Positions 35,554 to 44,856 of a stretch of 64,000 nt of DNA are shown here, piece by piece (positions within the stretch are counted from its first letter, which is position 1; each line of letters begins with the position of its first letter). Where the stretch lies: positions 1-64,000 of the forward strand of contig NZ_JADOEP010000008.1 of NCBI RefSeq assembly GCF_016745275.1, read 5' to 3'. The position numbers and the translations under genes are program-made. The notes under the pieces were generated by a model. It did not search any database. It was not told where the DNA came from and was given only the letters and a program-made list of their open reading frames with translations. This DNA is from Enterococcus sp. BWB1-3. GTDB lineage: Bacteria; Bacillota; Bacilli; Lactobacillales; Enterococcaceae.

Positions 35554-36297
35554 GTGTTCAGAACACTTGTATTCCACGAAGTTCGCCCTCAGAAAGAACT
35601 GAACGGCCGGCAAAGACCCATTGCTGTCAGTGACAGTTACGAGGACTCCTTACCTTTACCGTTATTTGATAGTTTACCTCTTTTTGAAGAACAAATAAAC
35701 TATCTGAAGGATGCGGGTTACCATTCATTAAGTATTGGCGAAGTTCAAGGCTTCTATGAAAAAAAACTTCTATTACCGGAAAAATCGGTTCTACTCACAT
35801 TCGATGACTGCTATCAGTCGATGAAAGAATACGCCTATCCAGTCCTGAAAAAAGCTGGCTGGAAAGCCGCAGCATTTGTCGTCTCCGGCTGGCTATTTGA
35901 CGAACCGTCTGCCTATGATCCGAACAGCTCCCGAGTATTGAGCACAGCAGAGCTGGAAGAGATGCGGGATGTTTTTGAGTACGTCAATCATACCAGTCAT
36001 TTTCACCGGAGAAAAGGAACAACAATGTCCTCTGCTATGTGGGAAACAACGGAAGACTTTAAACAGGATTTGTACGACTGTAATCAGTTTGTTGATATCA
36101 AAGATGCGTTTGCCTATCCTTTTGGCTTGTATGACCAACGAACAATCGACACATTAAAAGAAATGAGCTTTAAACTGGCATTTACAACGAAGCCGGGGGT
36201 CAATACAAAAGACACCCATCCGTTGGAACTGCATCGGGATGTCATCCCTTATTCACTATCAATAGAACAATTTAAAAATTTGATGGAAGAGGTATAG
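35554..36297 (+). CDS. Polysaccharide deacetylase-like (NodB homology) protein
   Basis: A 247-aa cytoplasmic protein without signal peptide, starting at a GTG with AGGTGA upstream. NodB motif 1 is LLTFDDCYQS (Asp-Asp), motif 2 is NHTSHFHRR with two His, and later AYPFGLYDQRT and a C-terminal LHRDVIPYSL agree with the fold. Such proteins hydrolyse N-acyl groups from sugars, or in related families ring amides. Being inside the cell and next to an importer, it probably acts on the imported compound rather than on the cell wall. It ends 4 bases before the binding-protein gene. Confidence 0.8.
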   Translation: MFRTLVFHEVRPQKELNGRQRPIAVSDSYEDSLPLPLFDSLPLFEEQINYLKDAGYHSLSIGEVQGFYEKKLLLPEKSVLLTFDDCYQSMKEYAYPVLKKAGWKAAAFVVSGWLFDEPSAYDPNSSRVLSTAELEEMRDVFEYVNHTSHFHRRKGTTMSSAMWETTEDFKQDLYDCNQFVDIKDAFAYPFGLYDQRTIDTLKEMSFKLAFTTKPGVNTKDTHPLELHRDVIPYSLSIEQFKNLMEEV

Positions 36298-36301
36298 GAA
36301 T

Positions 36302-37285
36302 ATGAAAAAAATTTTAGGAACAGCTACAGTTCTTTTATTCACTATGGCAGTCTTGGCAGCTTGCGGAAATAATACAAATGATTCAGAAAATTCAGCAGAT
36401 AGTTCCACCGTGGAAAGTAAGGTAGCTGCGGTTACTGATCAAACCTTAAATATCGGTATTTTACCAGCTGAATCAGCCATTCCCATTATTTTAGCCAAAG
36501 AACAGGGCTTTTTTAACGAACTAGGATTAAATGTAGCAATCAAAGCCTTTACCGCACCAACAGACCGTAATGTTGCAATCCAGTCTAAAGAACTGGATGG
36601 AACGATCAGCGATGTCATGACCGAGGCAACGTTTAAAAAGAACGGAATTGATATGACTATTACATCAGATATTTTGGAAGACTTTAAAATTTTGGCTTCC
36701 CCAAAATCAGGTATTACTGAGATGAAAGAGCTAGATGGAAAAAAAGTTACCCTAGTTCCCAACTTTATTTTAGAATACATTATGGATGAGTTTGCTCATG
36801 AAGATGATTTCACCTATGAAGTAGTTGATATCCCCTCCTTCTCTGCCCGTTCTGAAGCACTTCTAAACAATCAGGTGGACGGCGCTGTTTATACAGAGCC
36901 ACAGGCAAGCATGCTGGCACAGGAAGGCGCGATCGTTTTGGGCAGTTCTAAAGATCAAGGGATCAAGGGCGGCACTATTCAATTTATGGATTCCGTATTA
37001 GCTGATCGACCTCAAGATGTCGCTGCATTCTACAGAGCCTACAATCAGGCAATTGACTACATGAATGAGCATAAAGCTTCAGAATATGCAGATATTCTAA
37101 CTAACTATCAATTTCCGGATGCAATGAGCAACTATCTGGATAATCAGACGGACAGCTATCCATATGCTCAGGCTGTTCCTGAAGATCAGTTTGAAACCAT
37201 CATCACATGGATAAAAGAAAAAGGGCAAATAGATAAAGCATATACTTATGAAGAACTAACCGATTTTAGCTATTTGAGTAAATAG
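36302..37285 (+). CDS. ABC substrate-binding lipoprotein, NMT1/THI5-SsuA type
   Basis: A 327-aa lipoprotein: signal MKKILGTATVLLFTMAVLAAC with lipobox Cys21, a short acidic linker, then a periplasmic-binding fold with LNIGILPAESAIPIILAKEQ and GFFNELGLNVAI, typical of NMT1/THI5-like proteins. The domain has DGAVYTEPQASML and ends ELTDFSYLSK. The cognate permease and ATPase are encoded divergently. Candidate ligands are thiamine pyrimidine precursors or sulfonates. It follows the deacetylase-like gene by 4 bases, so the two are translated from one transcript. Confidence 0.88.
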   Translation: MKKILGTATVLLFTMAVLAACGNNTNDSENSADSSTVESKVAAVTDQTLNIGILPAESAIPIILAKEQGFFNELGLNVAIKAFTAPTDRNVAIQSKELDGTISDVMTEATFKKNGIDMTITSDILEDFKILASPKSGITEMKELDGKKVTLVPNFILEYIMDEFAHEDDFTYEVVDIPSFSARSEALLNNQVDGAVYTEPQASMLAQEGAIVLGSSKDQGIKGGTIQFMDSVLADRPQDVAAFYRAYNQAIDYMNEHKASEYADILTNYQFPDAMSNYLDNQTDSYPYAQAVPEDQFETIITWIKEKGQIDKAYTYEELTDFSYLSK

Positions 37286-37541
37286 GTGTCTAAAGCAGTA
37301 ACACAGGAGAGGATAGCAGGGTTTTGTGCTGAGCTCAACAAATCTAACTTTTTGAGGCTACTACGTTCAAATTTCCTGCTGTTCTTTTTTTAAGATGATC
37401 ATACTTCATTCAATAAATTATTCTACTCAACCTTCATCGACAGCTTAAGTACAAATTGTTCCAGATAGCCGGCGCTTTCACTGCAATAACCTTTATGGAA
37501 GAGCGGACCCATTGTTTTCTTTTGAGTTCCCCTTTTTTAAA
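37286..37541. other. Intergenic stretch with possible terminator
   Basis: After the binding-protein gene an AGCAGG ... CCTGCT pair (about 37316-37385) with a long irregular loop is followed by TTCTTTTTTT, a possible terminator for the plus-strand operon. Nothing else is visible up to the PucR relic. Confidence 0.4.
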
Positions 37542-37860
37542 TTATATACAATCAAAACGCTCACAGTCTTTTGCAGAATTTTTGCAAAACAGCCAAAGCT
37601 GCATACAGGCGAGATACCATTCGAAGGCTTCGGAGAAAAGAATCAGATCATAGCCCACTAACTCGCTGATTTTTCTGATTCAATACTTTACTGTATTTTT
37701 ACGGATAAACAGATATTCGTCGTATCGTTGAATATCACTTTTATCAGTGCATATTCACTCCCTTCATCCATGCTTCTTTCCTCCATAAATTCAGCGCAAC
37801 CTGCAAAATTTCGACAGACTGCTCATATTGAACAATAGAAGTTTTGAGGAATTTCACCAT
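37542..37860 (-). pseudogene. PucR/CdaR-type regulator C-terminal relic
   Basis: From an ATG at 37860 (MVKFLKTSIVQYEQSVEILQ) the frame stops early. In a shifted frame the typical PucR HTH end can be read: IRKNTVKY, a TGA stop, then IRKISELVGYDLILFSEAF and WYLACMQLWL, ending at 37542-37544. Only the C-terminal HTH region of such a regulator is left, with at least one frameshift and one stop. Confidence 0.6.
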
Positions 37861-37963
37861 TTTAAAGTCCATTCATTATATCTTGATCCTTTTATGGCAA
37901 CAATGACCAGTGCAGTTGTTTTATATGAAATCTGAAAAGTTGGAGAAACAAAAATTTTCTCTG

Positions 37964-38017
37964 CAAAAAAATCCCCCTAGAGGACACTCTTTTTCTAAGT
38001 GTCTACTCTATAGGGGA
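37964..38017 (-). terminator. Terminator of the HEXXH protein gene
   Basis: A long stem pairs TCCCCCTAGAGGACACT (from 37972) with AGTGTCTACTCTATAGGGGA (to 38017), with a 9-base loop and a bulge. On the minus strand seven T follow. Confidence 0.88.
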
Positions 38018-38028
38018 CAGTTTACTTT

Positions 38029-38640
38029 TTATTTATATTTTTGAAATTGTTTATATTCTTCCACCAGTTCTTCTTCTGACAGCTGCCCGTTTTTTACCAG
38101 CTCCTGCACATCATAGAATAACGGTAAAACCGGCAATTGCTGATATCCTCTGACAAATGCATGAGCAGCAATCTCACTTAGCTGACGTATCATTACTTTT
38201 CTCTTTCTGCCAAACAAGCCGGGAACTTCCAGAGGGGGTAATTGCTCGTATGCAAAACCACGCTCACTTTCCAGAAAATGAAACCATTCATGAGCAAGCA
38301 GCAAATCCTCTACTTGCTTTTCGGTACTGCCCGTAGTATTTATCAATTCCTGAATGGCTGCGGCATACAAAAAAACTTTATGTCTACCTCTGTGATCATA
38401 CTCAAACTCTGCCCGAACCATTCCACTTCCGATCTTTGCTGAAGTCTCAATATAGTGAATTTGAATAGCATGCGCGGTGTATAGCTCTCTGATTTCGTTA
38501 TTCTCTATTTCGAGCGCACCCTTATATCCCAAATCCAATGCCCCAGAAATATACTCAAGAACAGCATCTTTAGGAATATATCTGAAAAACAGAGATTTTT
38601 TTAATTCCAAATAAGCTAGAAATTCGTCGCTCCAATCCAT
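38029..38640 (-). CDS. HEXXH-containing protein, putative metallopeptidase
   Basis: A 203-aa soluble protein without signal. It contains LLAHEWFHFLE (about residues 115-125), an HExxH zinc motif, and a downstream Glu in RQLSEIAAHAFVRGY that could be the third ligand, as in gluzincins and ImmA-like proteases. The rest is not recognised. It has its own terminator, and 470 bases of empty sequence lie upstream. The protein may be a regulatory protease, but no target or partner gene is near. Confidence 0.6.
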   Translation of the reverse strand: MDWSDEFLAYLELKKSLFFRYIPKDAVLEYISGALDLGYKGALEIENNEIRELYTAHAIQIHYIETSAKIGSGMVRAEFEYDHRGRHKVFLYAAAIQELINTTGSTEKQVEDLLLAHEWFHFLESERGFAYEQLPPLEVPGLFGRKRKVMIRQLSEIAAHAFVRGYQQLPVLPLFYDVQELVKNGQLSEEELVEEYKQFQKYK

Positions 38641-39110
38641 TCTTTTCTCCTCTTTTCAATAGGTTGTGTCTGAAAAGTTCAGCGGAATCCGAAATTTCCA
38701 GATATTTTTGTGAACGTCTAAATTTAACAAATAAAAGAGCTCGCTCATTTTAGCGTATTCATTTCTCTATAAACAACGGTTGGAAAAATGAAACTTATTC
38801 TCGTACACATACCATGATTCGTCTCCCCAGAAGTAAGAAAGGAAACTATTCAGCGATCTATGCCCTAATCATCGTTACTATTTTGTCAAACGAGGGAAAT
38901 TTCTATCAGCTATTCGCTGAAAGTCGATAATAACTTCCTATCTTACTAAGCGATTTATTAAAATATTAGCTTTTTGAGGATGAATCATGCCCTTCCGCTA
39001 GAGGGTTCTATTAATAGAAGGACTGGCAATATGGTTCACAAGCGAATATTTATAATGAAGAATTCCATAGAAACAGCAAAATATTCACCGCTAGCGTTTT
39101 CAGGCATGTC
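38641..39110. other. Intergenic stretch, nothing recognised
   Basis: The 470 bases hold short broken frames only. A start-like phrase (TTGTGTCTGAAAA) near 38664 recurs near 44798, between mfs and aroE, and may be a small repeated piece. No RNA gene or insertion-sequence end could be identified. Confidence 0.3.
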
Positions 39111-41234
39111 CTAATAGGACTGGTTGGCTGCAATAATCAGCACATCTTCATTTGATTGAAAATCCGCCATTTCCACTTCAATCAGCATCATCAGCTGAGA
39201 AAAATCATTACTGGAAAAATCCATCATTCTCGGTCCCGCGCAGATATAGAAATCCGGTCTGATAATCAAATCTGATTTGTAGTTGGCCATCTCTTCCCAT
39301 AAAAAGCTGATTGCATCCATATAACTGCTCATCGGGGTTTTAATGGTTTTCGCATGTCCACGCTGCATACGAATAAATCCTTTTCGGTCAATCACACGCA
39401 CCGCATCTCCTGATTTAATTTTTGCACTGAAAACATAGAAGTGCTCACTTTGTTCAACGAGTTGAAGCTGTTCATCCCCTACTCTCAAATCCGTACCGGC
39501 AATTTCGTGTGCCTCTTCTTCGGTACAGGCTGAAAGAAGCTCAGTCGTCTGAACCTCTGTTGATCCAGTTGCAATCGCTGTAATTTTCTGTGTTTGAGGA
39601 TCAATATCAATATGCACTTCTATGCTGTCTTCTGTTGCACCATTCTCAATGGCTTTATCCGCAGCTTCTCTTTTGATGGCATTAATGTCTTCCCGTGTCG
39701 GATTTGGAATCATTCGCTCCACAACATCCTGAACCATGGCCAAGGCCACGCCAATAGAGGATATTACTTCTGCATTCTCTGGAATTTGATAGTTTAAACC
39801 CAGCTTTTCTGCGGTATAAATGATTAGTGAAGCGGCCCCGCCGCCGACACCTACAAGAGACATTTGATCTTTTTCCAGCTTATATTTCTCAGCCAATGAC
39901 AGAATCACCGGCCGAATTTTAGCAAATGCCAATGCCAGTAATTCCTCTGCCATCTCTTCAATAGTTTTATTGACATAGTCCGCCAACGGCTGCATTGCTT
40001 TTCGAATTGACTCCTGATTTCCATAGGAAAAATGTTCCGGTTGAATCAGCCCCAACACATTGGCTGCATCTGTTGTGGTAATTGTAATTCGTTTGCCGTT
40101 TTTTAAACGAATCGCCACATAATCTTTTGGATCACCTGCTTTAGGAGAAAAGAATTCAAGCGTCGGCTCTTCAATTTCTTCCGAAGGTGTAAATGCGGCA
40201 TAGTCCATTCCGCCAATATGCGCACTTCTCGGTCCAATATCAAGCAGTTTGTGCTGTTCTACCCGAACCATACTGCCTCCTGCCACTCCCAGTACCCGTA
40301 CATCCAGAGAGCTGATATATGTATTTCTGCCGCCAATTTGCGAATAATCGATTGCAGGCCGTCCATCTTTAATCACTCCAATATTCGTGGATGTTCCGCC
40401 TACTTCAAAATAGATGCCGTTTGAAGCCCGCAAATACATCAGCGAGCCCATTACACTTGCAGCAGGCCCGGAAAGCATCGTTAATACCGGACGCTTTTTC
40501 ATCTCGCCAACATCCATAACACCGCCGTCTCCCCGCATAATCATCAGGGGAACATCTACTCCTGCTTCCCTTACACTTTCTTCTGTACAGTTGGCTGTTT
40601 CCAGCATTTTGGGAAGAATAGAGCCGTTAATAACAGCTGTGCGGGTTCTTCTGGATAATCCATACAGCTTAGTCATTTCCGATGCCATTGTACAGGAAAA
40701 GCCCTGTTTTTCTGCAGCAGCCAGAATTTCCTGCTCCTTCGTTAAATCATCAACACCAAAGGCACTTGTCGCAACCAGCACATTTACCTTCTCAGACCTT
40801 AGCTCAGCCAATGCCTGATCAACTGCAGCTGCCGTGTATTCTTTTCCTGGAATATATCGACTGATAACTACTATTTTTCGCCCAGTTCCCAAATCAATAT
40901 CTTTCACCTTCGTCTGCAGCTTTGCAAGAAAGCCTTCAATACCATTGCCCCCGGTTCCAATTACACCGACTGTTGCCACATCGCCTTCCAGCAATGCATT
41001 CGTTGCCTGTGTTGTACTGTGGGCAACAAAAACCACAGACTCCGGTGCAATCTCATACTCTTCCAGACATTTCAAAAATGCTGCAACAACACCGCCTGAA
41101 ACGCCGCTTTCACTATCATGTGTTGTTTTTACAGAGGATTTGCCGATAATTTCTTTCGTCAGATTATCAATTGCAACTGCTTTAGTATGCGTTCCTCCGA
41201 CATCTATTCCAATTCGTACCTTTCGTTCAGTCAT
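39111..41234 (-). CDS. Hydantoinase/oxoprolinase family protein (HyuA type)
   Basis: About 707 aa from the ATG at 41234, which has AAAGGAG; the longer frame would run into the transporter gene. The actin-like ATP site opens with RIGIDVGGTHTKAVAIDN, then VVAFLKCLEEY and the phosphate-2 region FEVGGTSTNIGVIKDGRPA at about 290-310. The central DUF-like domain and C-terminal region follow the HyuA order. Members open lactam or hydantoin-like rings using ATP, normally with a HyuB subunit, which is absent here. The gene follows the transporter by 11 bases, so its substrate is probably imported by it. Confidence 0.85.
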   Translation of the reverse strand: MTERKVRIGIDVGGTHTKAVAIDNLTKEIIGKSSVKTTHDSESGVSGGVVAAFLKCLEEYEIAPESVVFVAHSTTQATNALLEGDVATVGVIGTGGNGIEGFLAKLQTKVKDIDLGTGRKIVVISRYIPGKEYTAAAVDQALAELRSEKVNVLVATSAFGVDDLTKEQEILAAAEKQGFSCTMASEMTKLYGLSRRTRTAVINGSILPKMLETANCTEESVREAGVDVPLMIMRGDGGVMDVGEMKKRPVLTMLSGPAASVMGSLMYLRASNGIYFEVGGTSTNIGVIKDGRPAIDYSQIGGRNTYISSLDVRVLGVAGGSMVRVEQHKLLDIGPRSAHIGGMDYAAFTPSEEIEEPTLEFFSPKAGDPKDYVAIRLKNGKRITITTTDAANVLGLIQPEHFSYGNQESIRKAMQPLADYVNKTIEEMAEELLALAFAKIRPVILSLAEKYKLEKDQMSLVGVGGGAASLIIYTAEKLGLNYQIPENAEVISSIGVALAMVQDVVERMIPNPTREDINAIKREAADKAIENGATEDSIEVHIDIDPQTQKITAIATGSTEVQTTELLSACTEEEAHEIAGTDLRVGDEQLQLVEQSEHFYVFSAKIKSGDAVRVIDRKGFIRMQRGHAKTIKTPMSSYMDAISFLWEEMANYKSDLIIRPDFYICAGPRMMDFSSNDFSQLMMLIEVEMADFQSNEDVLIIAANQSY

Positions 41235-41245
41235 TTTTTTCTCCT

Positions 41246-42568
41246 TTACATGCCGCCGTATAGTATAAATGTAGCTGCTTCCAGAATCAGACAAATAACC
41301 ATTCCCGGAATAATCGCCGCTTTCATATAATCCTTTGGTTCCACATTACTGTATCCAAGCCCCCAGGCAATCCATGATGTTGTAATATCAAAATGACCCA
41401 TTCCAATCATAATTGAAATGAATAGCGGATAAAGAAATGTGATTGGATAGGCAGCCGGATTTTGCGCAATCACTGCCAGCAAAGCCGCACCGCTTCCGAT
41501 CAGACTCATGGGTCCTCTAAACCATGTCAGAGGTGCCAGAACAAAGAACAGCACGCACAGCCAAAAAGCAGAAGTGGGAATTAACCCGCCAATAATCGAC
41601 TGGAAGTAAGGACCGGCAAATTTTGCAGCTGCATTGAACATAGACAGACACAACCAGAAGCCTACTAATGAAGAGGTATCTTTTACGCCATCCGCATACA
41701 GCTTCGTTAAAAGCCTGCAGGCCGTCCGGAAGCCGCCTTTAAATTCTCCGCAAACCATTAAAGCAAAAAGACCCGCCAGAATGAAACACAGGATCATCGG
41801 CAATCTCAGAAAAATGACACCTACAACCGGTAAAAACGGTGTTAACAATGACAAATTAGGTGCATTGACAATTTGCGGTTCTTTGGAAACAGTCCATGTA
41901 TAACGAGGATTCTTAATTTTCAGATAAATCACAGAAAAAACAGAAACAATCGAAATCATTACGACAAAGGCTAGAAATCCAAATGTGAAATACGTTGAAT
42001 AATCATATTCAGTCATCGGAGCAATATCTGCAAAGAATGCCCGATACTGTGCATAGTTAATCGGGTTGATAAAAATTCCTGCAGCAACAGACCCAGTAAA
42101 TGCAAACAAAGCAATTTCTTTCGGTATACCAATTGAAAAAAGGATTGGCAAAATAACAATGGCAATTGCCAGTACTGGACCTGCTCCGCTCATTGAAGTA
42201 AAAATTACCGCTGTAATAATATTTGTTAAAACCAGAATCACTGCTGAATTGTCACCGCCCAGTTCAACAGCTTTTCTGATAATTGTAGCTGCTATACCAG
42301 TGTCCAGCAGCACACGCCCAAACCAGGCGCCAAAGAATACATTTACCAAAATACCACCCCATGCTTCAGGTGCCTTCTGGTAAACAGCCTGAATCATCTC
42401 AAGCACCGGCGTAATTGAGCCTTCTGTCACAAAAATATCGATACTTGGTAAAATTGTCCAAAGGGCAGCCATCACAATAAAACCAACCATCAAATTGAAT
42501 CCTTTAATCGAATAAACCACAAGTCCTATAAAAGATAAAAATAAAATAATGCCAATTACTTCCGTCAT
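41246..42568 (-). CDS. Ion-driven transporter, GntP/citrate-like, partner of the HyuA protein
   Basis: A 440-aa membrane protein with about twelve hydrophobic segments. The region TSMSGAGPVLAIAIVILPI (about 135-155) and SVAAGIFINPINYAQYRAFF resemble the re-entrant loops of GntP/DcuC-like carriers; a second repeat has LTWFRGPMSLIGSGAALLA. It lies directly upstream of the HyuA gene in one transcript. Its substrate is probably a carboxylate or lactam handled by that enzyme. The start ATG codes MTEVIGIILFL. Confidence 0.75.
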   Translation of the reverse strand: MTEVIGIILFLSFIGLVVYSIKGFNLMVGFIVMAALWTILPSIDIFVTEGSITPVLEMIQAVYQKAPEAWGGILVNVFFGAWFGRVLLDTGIAATIIRKAVELGGDNSAVILVLTNIITAVIFTSMSGAGPVLAIAIVILPILFSIGIPKEIALFAFTGSVAAGIFINPINYAQYRAFFADIAPMTEYDYSTYFTFGFLAFVVMISIVSVFSVIYLKIKNPRYTWTVSKEPQIVNAPNLSLLTPFLPVVGVIFLRLPMILCFILAGLFALMVCGEFKGGFRTACRLLTKLYADGVKDTSSLVGFWLCLSMFNAAAKFAGPYFQSIIGGLIPTSAFWLCVLFFVLAPLTWFRGPMSLIGSGAALLAVIAQNPAAYPITFLYPLFISIMIGMGHFDITTSWIAWGLGYSNVEPKDYMKAAIIPGMVICLILEAATFILYGGM

Positions 42569-42694
42569 AAAGATTCATCATCCCCTCTTATTTCCACCTG
42601 CACCAATATATTGTTACTTAGTTCACAATACATTAGACTCCTTACTTCAGTATAACGGTTCTTTAAATAATTTAAAGCTGTTTTTAGACTTAAA

Positions 42695-42730
42695 GCTGAG
42701 ACAATCAGAGAAAAATTCTCCTGCCTCAGC
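42695..42730 (-). terminator. Terminator downstream of aroD
   Basis: GCTGAG (42695-42700) and CTCAGC (42725-42730), with inner GAGAA/TTCTC, form a hairpin just below the aroD stop. The minus strand continues TTTAAG, so the T run is short. It separates aroD from the transporter-HyuA pair. Confidence 0.55.
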
Positions 42731-42740
42731 ATTGTTATCT

Positions 42741-43502
42741 CTATTTATTCAATGATAATGTTTCCAGCATTTCCCGCAGGACAGCTACCGGTACTTGTCC
42801 TGGAGCAGAAGCCTGTGCTGCCGCACCAAATGTCATGGCTGAGCCAAATACTTCTCCAGTCAAACGACTAACCATTCCCAACTGCCCCATAGACATGGTC
42901 ACAATCGGTCGATCTGCATACTTCGTTTTCATTTCATTTGTTGCTTCCAGCAGCGTTAATACATCCGCAGCACTTTGCGGCATTACTGCAATTTTACAAA
43001 TATCTGCATGTTTTTCCTGCATGGAACGAAGACGCTGAACGATCTCGCCTTTCTCCGGTGTTTTATCAAAGTCATGGTTGCACATAACAATTTTAATCCC
43101 TTTAGCGTGAGCCTGAGCAATAAGATTCTGAACTTTTTCGTGATCCATAAAAAGCTCAACATCCAATAAATCCAGCTGACCACTTTCAATCACGGTCTGG
43201 TAAACAGCGAAATAATCTTCGTCAGAAAATTCGCGCTCGCCACCTTCTTTTTTTGTTCGGAATGTTACCAGCAGCGGCTTCTCCTGAAGAACCTCAGCTA
43301 CTTCTTTTGACAGCTCTGCAACTGCCTGAAAATCAGCCACATCTTCATAGAAATCAATTCGCCATTCCGCTAAATCACAATCCAGATTATTTAATCGCCT
43401 TGCTTCAGCTAAAACATCTGACTTTGTTTTACCAACAAGCGGTACAATAATTTTTGGTTTTCCTTCACCCAAAGTGATATTTTTTACTTTAACCAGCTTC
43501 AC
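42741..43502 (-). CDS. aroD: 3-dehydroquinate dehydratase, type I
   Basis: About 253 aa from a GTG at 43502, placed 8 bases after GGAGG; an upstream TTG is too close to that site. Type I active-site residues are present: Glu in DLAEWRIDFYED, His in MCNHDFDKTP, Schiff-base Lys in CKIAVMPQSAADV, and Arg in MVSRLTGEVFGSAMTFG. It converts 3-dehydroquinate to 3-dehydroshikimate. The start overlaps the end of the MFS gene by 14 bases. Its setting with a transporter and a flavoprotein suggests a catabolic role for quinate or shikimate. Confidence 0.93.
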   Translation of the reverse strand: MKLVKVKNITLGEGKPKIIVPLVGKTKSDVLAEARRLNNLDCDLAEWRIDFYEDVADFQAVAELSKEVAEVLQEKPLLVTFRTKKEGGEREFSDEDYFAVYQTVIESGQLDLLDVELFMDHEKVQNLIAQAHAKGIKIVMCNHDFDKTPEKGEIVQRLRSMQEKHADICKIAVMPQSAADVLTLLEATNEMKTKYADRPIVTMSMGQLGMVSRLTGEVFGSAMTFGAAAQASAPGQVPVAVLREMLETLSLNK

Positions 43503-44718
43503 CAGCAAGCCCTCCTTTTGTCTTTTCCGGCGTTGTGTCTATGACTTGTCTGTAGCGAATGAAAATAACGACAGCCAGGATAAAGCCGATTCCTGCAATA
43601 ATCGTGTCAAACAGCATAATTCCACGCGGGTTACTACTAGCAATTTTACCAGAAACAACCGGGATAACAAAGGAGGCAATGCTTCCAAATGTATAGAAAA
43701 TACCAGTAATTGTTCCTTTACCAGCAGGGAACATTTCACCCATCACTGTTAAGCCAAGCTGCATGACGCCTCCGGCCGCAAAAAAGCCGACACTTACTGC
43801 TCCGATTTTCAAGACTGCCGGTGTTGGAAACAGCCACATTGCACCAATTGAAATAAACGAAGCCAACGTATACGGCAGGATCAGATTAACCGGACGAACC
43901 TTCGTCGCAACAACTGCTGTTACTGCCACACAGACCAATGACCCTGTAGAATAGTAGGAAACCAGAAGTTTTGCTGCATTTTCTGTCATTAACGCTACTT
44001 CCTGACCATACAGGGCAATATACTGACTAATCAAGTAAAATGTTGCCTGAGAAATAAATCCGTAGATAACAAAAGCCACTCCTTCAATCTGCATCTTAGG
44101 TTTGCTTTTGAAGTTTGTTGTCGGTACTTCCTCCCCAGCTTTTTCAGCAGCCTTTGTATCCTCATCCGGAAACGGCATTTTCAGCAAGAACAGACCGTTT
44201 AACACCAGCAGAACGATACAAACCATGAAGGACCAGCCGAACCATAACCCGCTTGTACCTAAAAAGGCAATAATAAATGGCAGTCCAAACTGACCAATTT
44301 GAACCGCTGCTTTAATCAGAACATTGGCTGTTCCGGCTGTTTTAGGAAAAGATTCCATTAATGCCGGATAAGTACCTGAATCCAGACAGGAATTAGCAAT
44401 ACCGGCTACAACCCCAAAGATCATTGCCAGCGGAACACTCGGACTGAATAAAATTCCTGCAAAGAACAGGATATAAACAAACATTCCCAAGTAGACAAAC
44501 GGCTTACGTCCAAATTTATCTGACAGACGACCTGAAATTAAAATAGCAATTAAGCGTCCAATCCCCAACATTGCAACAACACTGGAAACCCCTTCTATAT
44601 TCGTATTCCATTGTGATGCCAGTGCATCTTTGTTCTGCATGATAATTAAGACACCCATACCATGGATGATGTAATTGATATATAACCCAATTGCTGTCGG
44701 CATATACTTGTTTTTCAT
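43489..44718 (-). CDS. MFS transporter, probably for shikimate or quinate
   Basis: About 409 aa from the ATG at 44718 (GAGGAGCAAAACA before it). Twelve membrane segments; the MFS signature between TM2 and TM3 reads GRLSDKFGRKPFVYLG. It is similar in setting to E. coli ydiN, an MFS gene beside aroD and ydiB. Genes on both sides are aroD and aroE, with which it overlaps or lies close, so an aromatic-precursor acid is the likely cargo. That assignment is by context only. Confidence 0.82.
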   Translation of the reverse strand: MKNKYMPTAIGLYINYIIHGMGVLIIMQNKDALASQWNTNIEGVSSVVAMLGIGRLIAILISGRLSDKFGRKPFVYLGMFVYILFFAGILFSPSVPLAMIFGVVAGIANSCLDSGTYPALMESFPKTAGTANVLIKAAVQIGQFGLPFIIAFLGTSGLWFGWSFMVCIVLLVLNGLFLLKMPFPDEDTKAAEKAGEEVPTTNFKSKPKMQIEGVAFVIYGFISQATFYLISQYIALYGQEVALMTENAAKLLVSYYSTGSLVCVAVTAVVATKVRPVNLILPYTLASFISIGAMWLFPTPAVLKIGAVSVGFFAAGGVMQLGLTVMGEMFPAGKGTITGIFYTFGSIASFVIPVVSGKIASSNPRGIMLFDTIIAGIGFILAVVIFIRYRQVIDTTPEKTKGGLAGEAG

Positions 44719-44856
44719 TGTTTTGCTCCTCATCTTTTATAATAGCTTATCGTTGTAAATTTGAGATACTCATTGAAATTGTATTAATTTATCTGGATTG
44801 TGTCTGAAAAATTTAATTTTCACTGTATTTCTCAGATCCTTTCCGCAAGGCAAACA

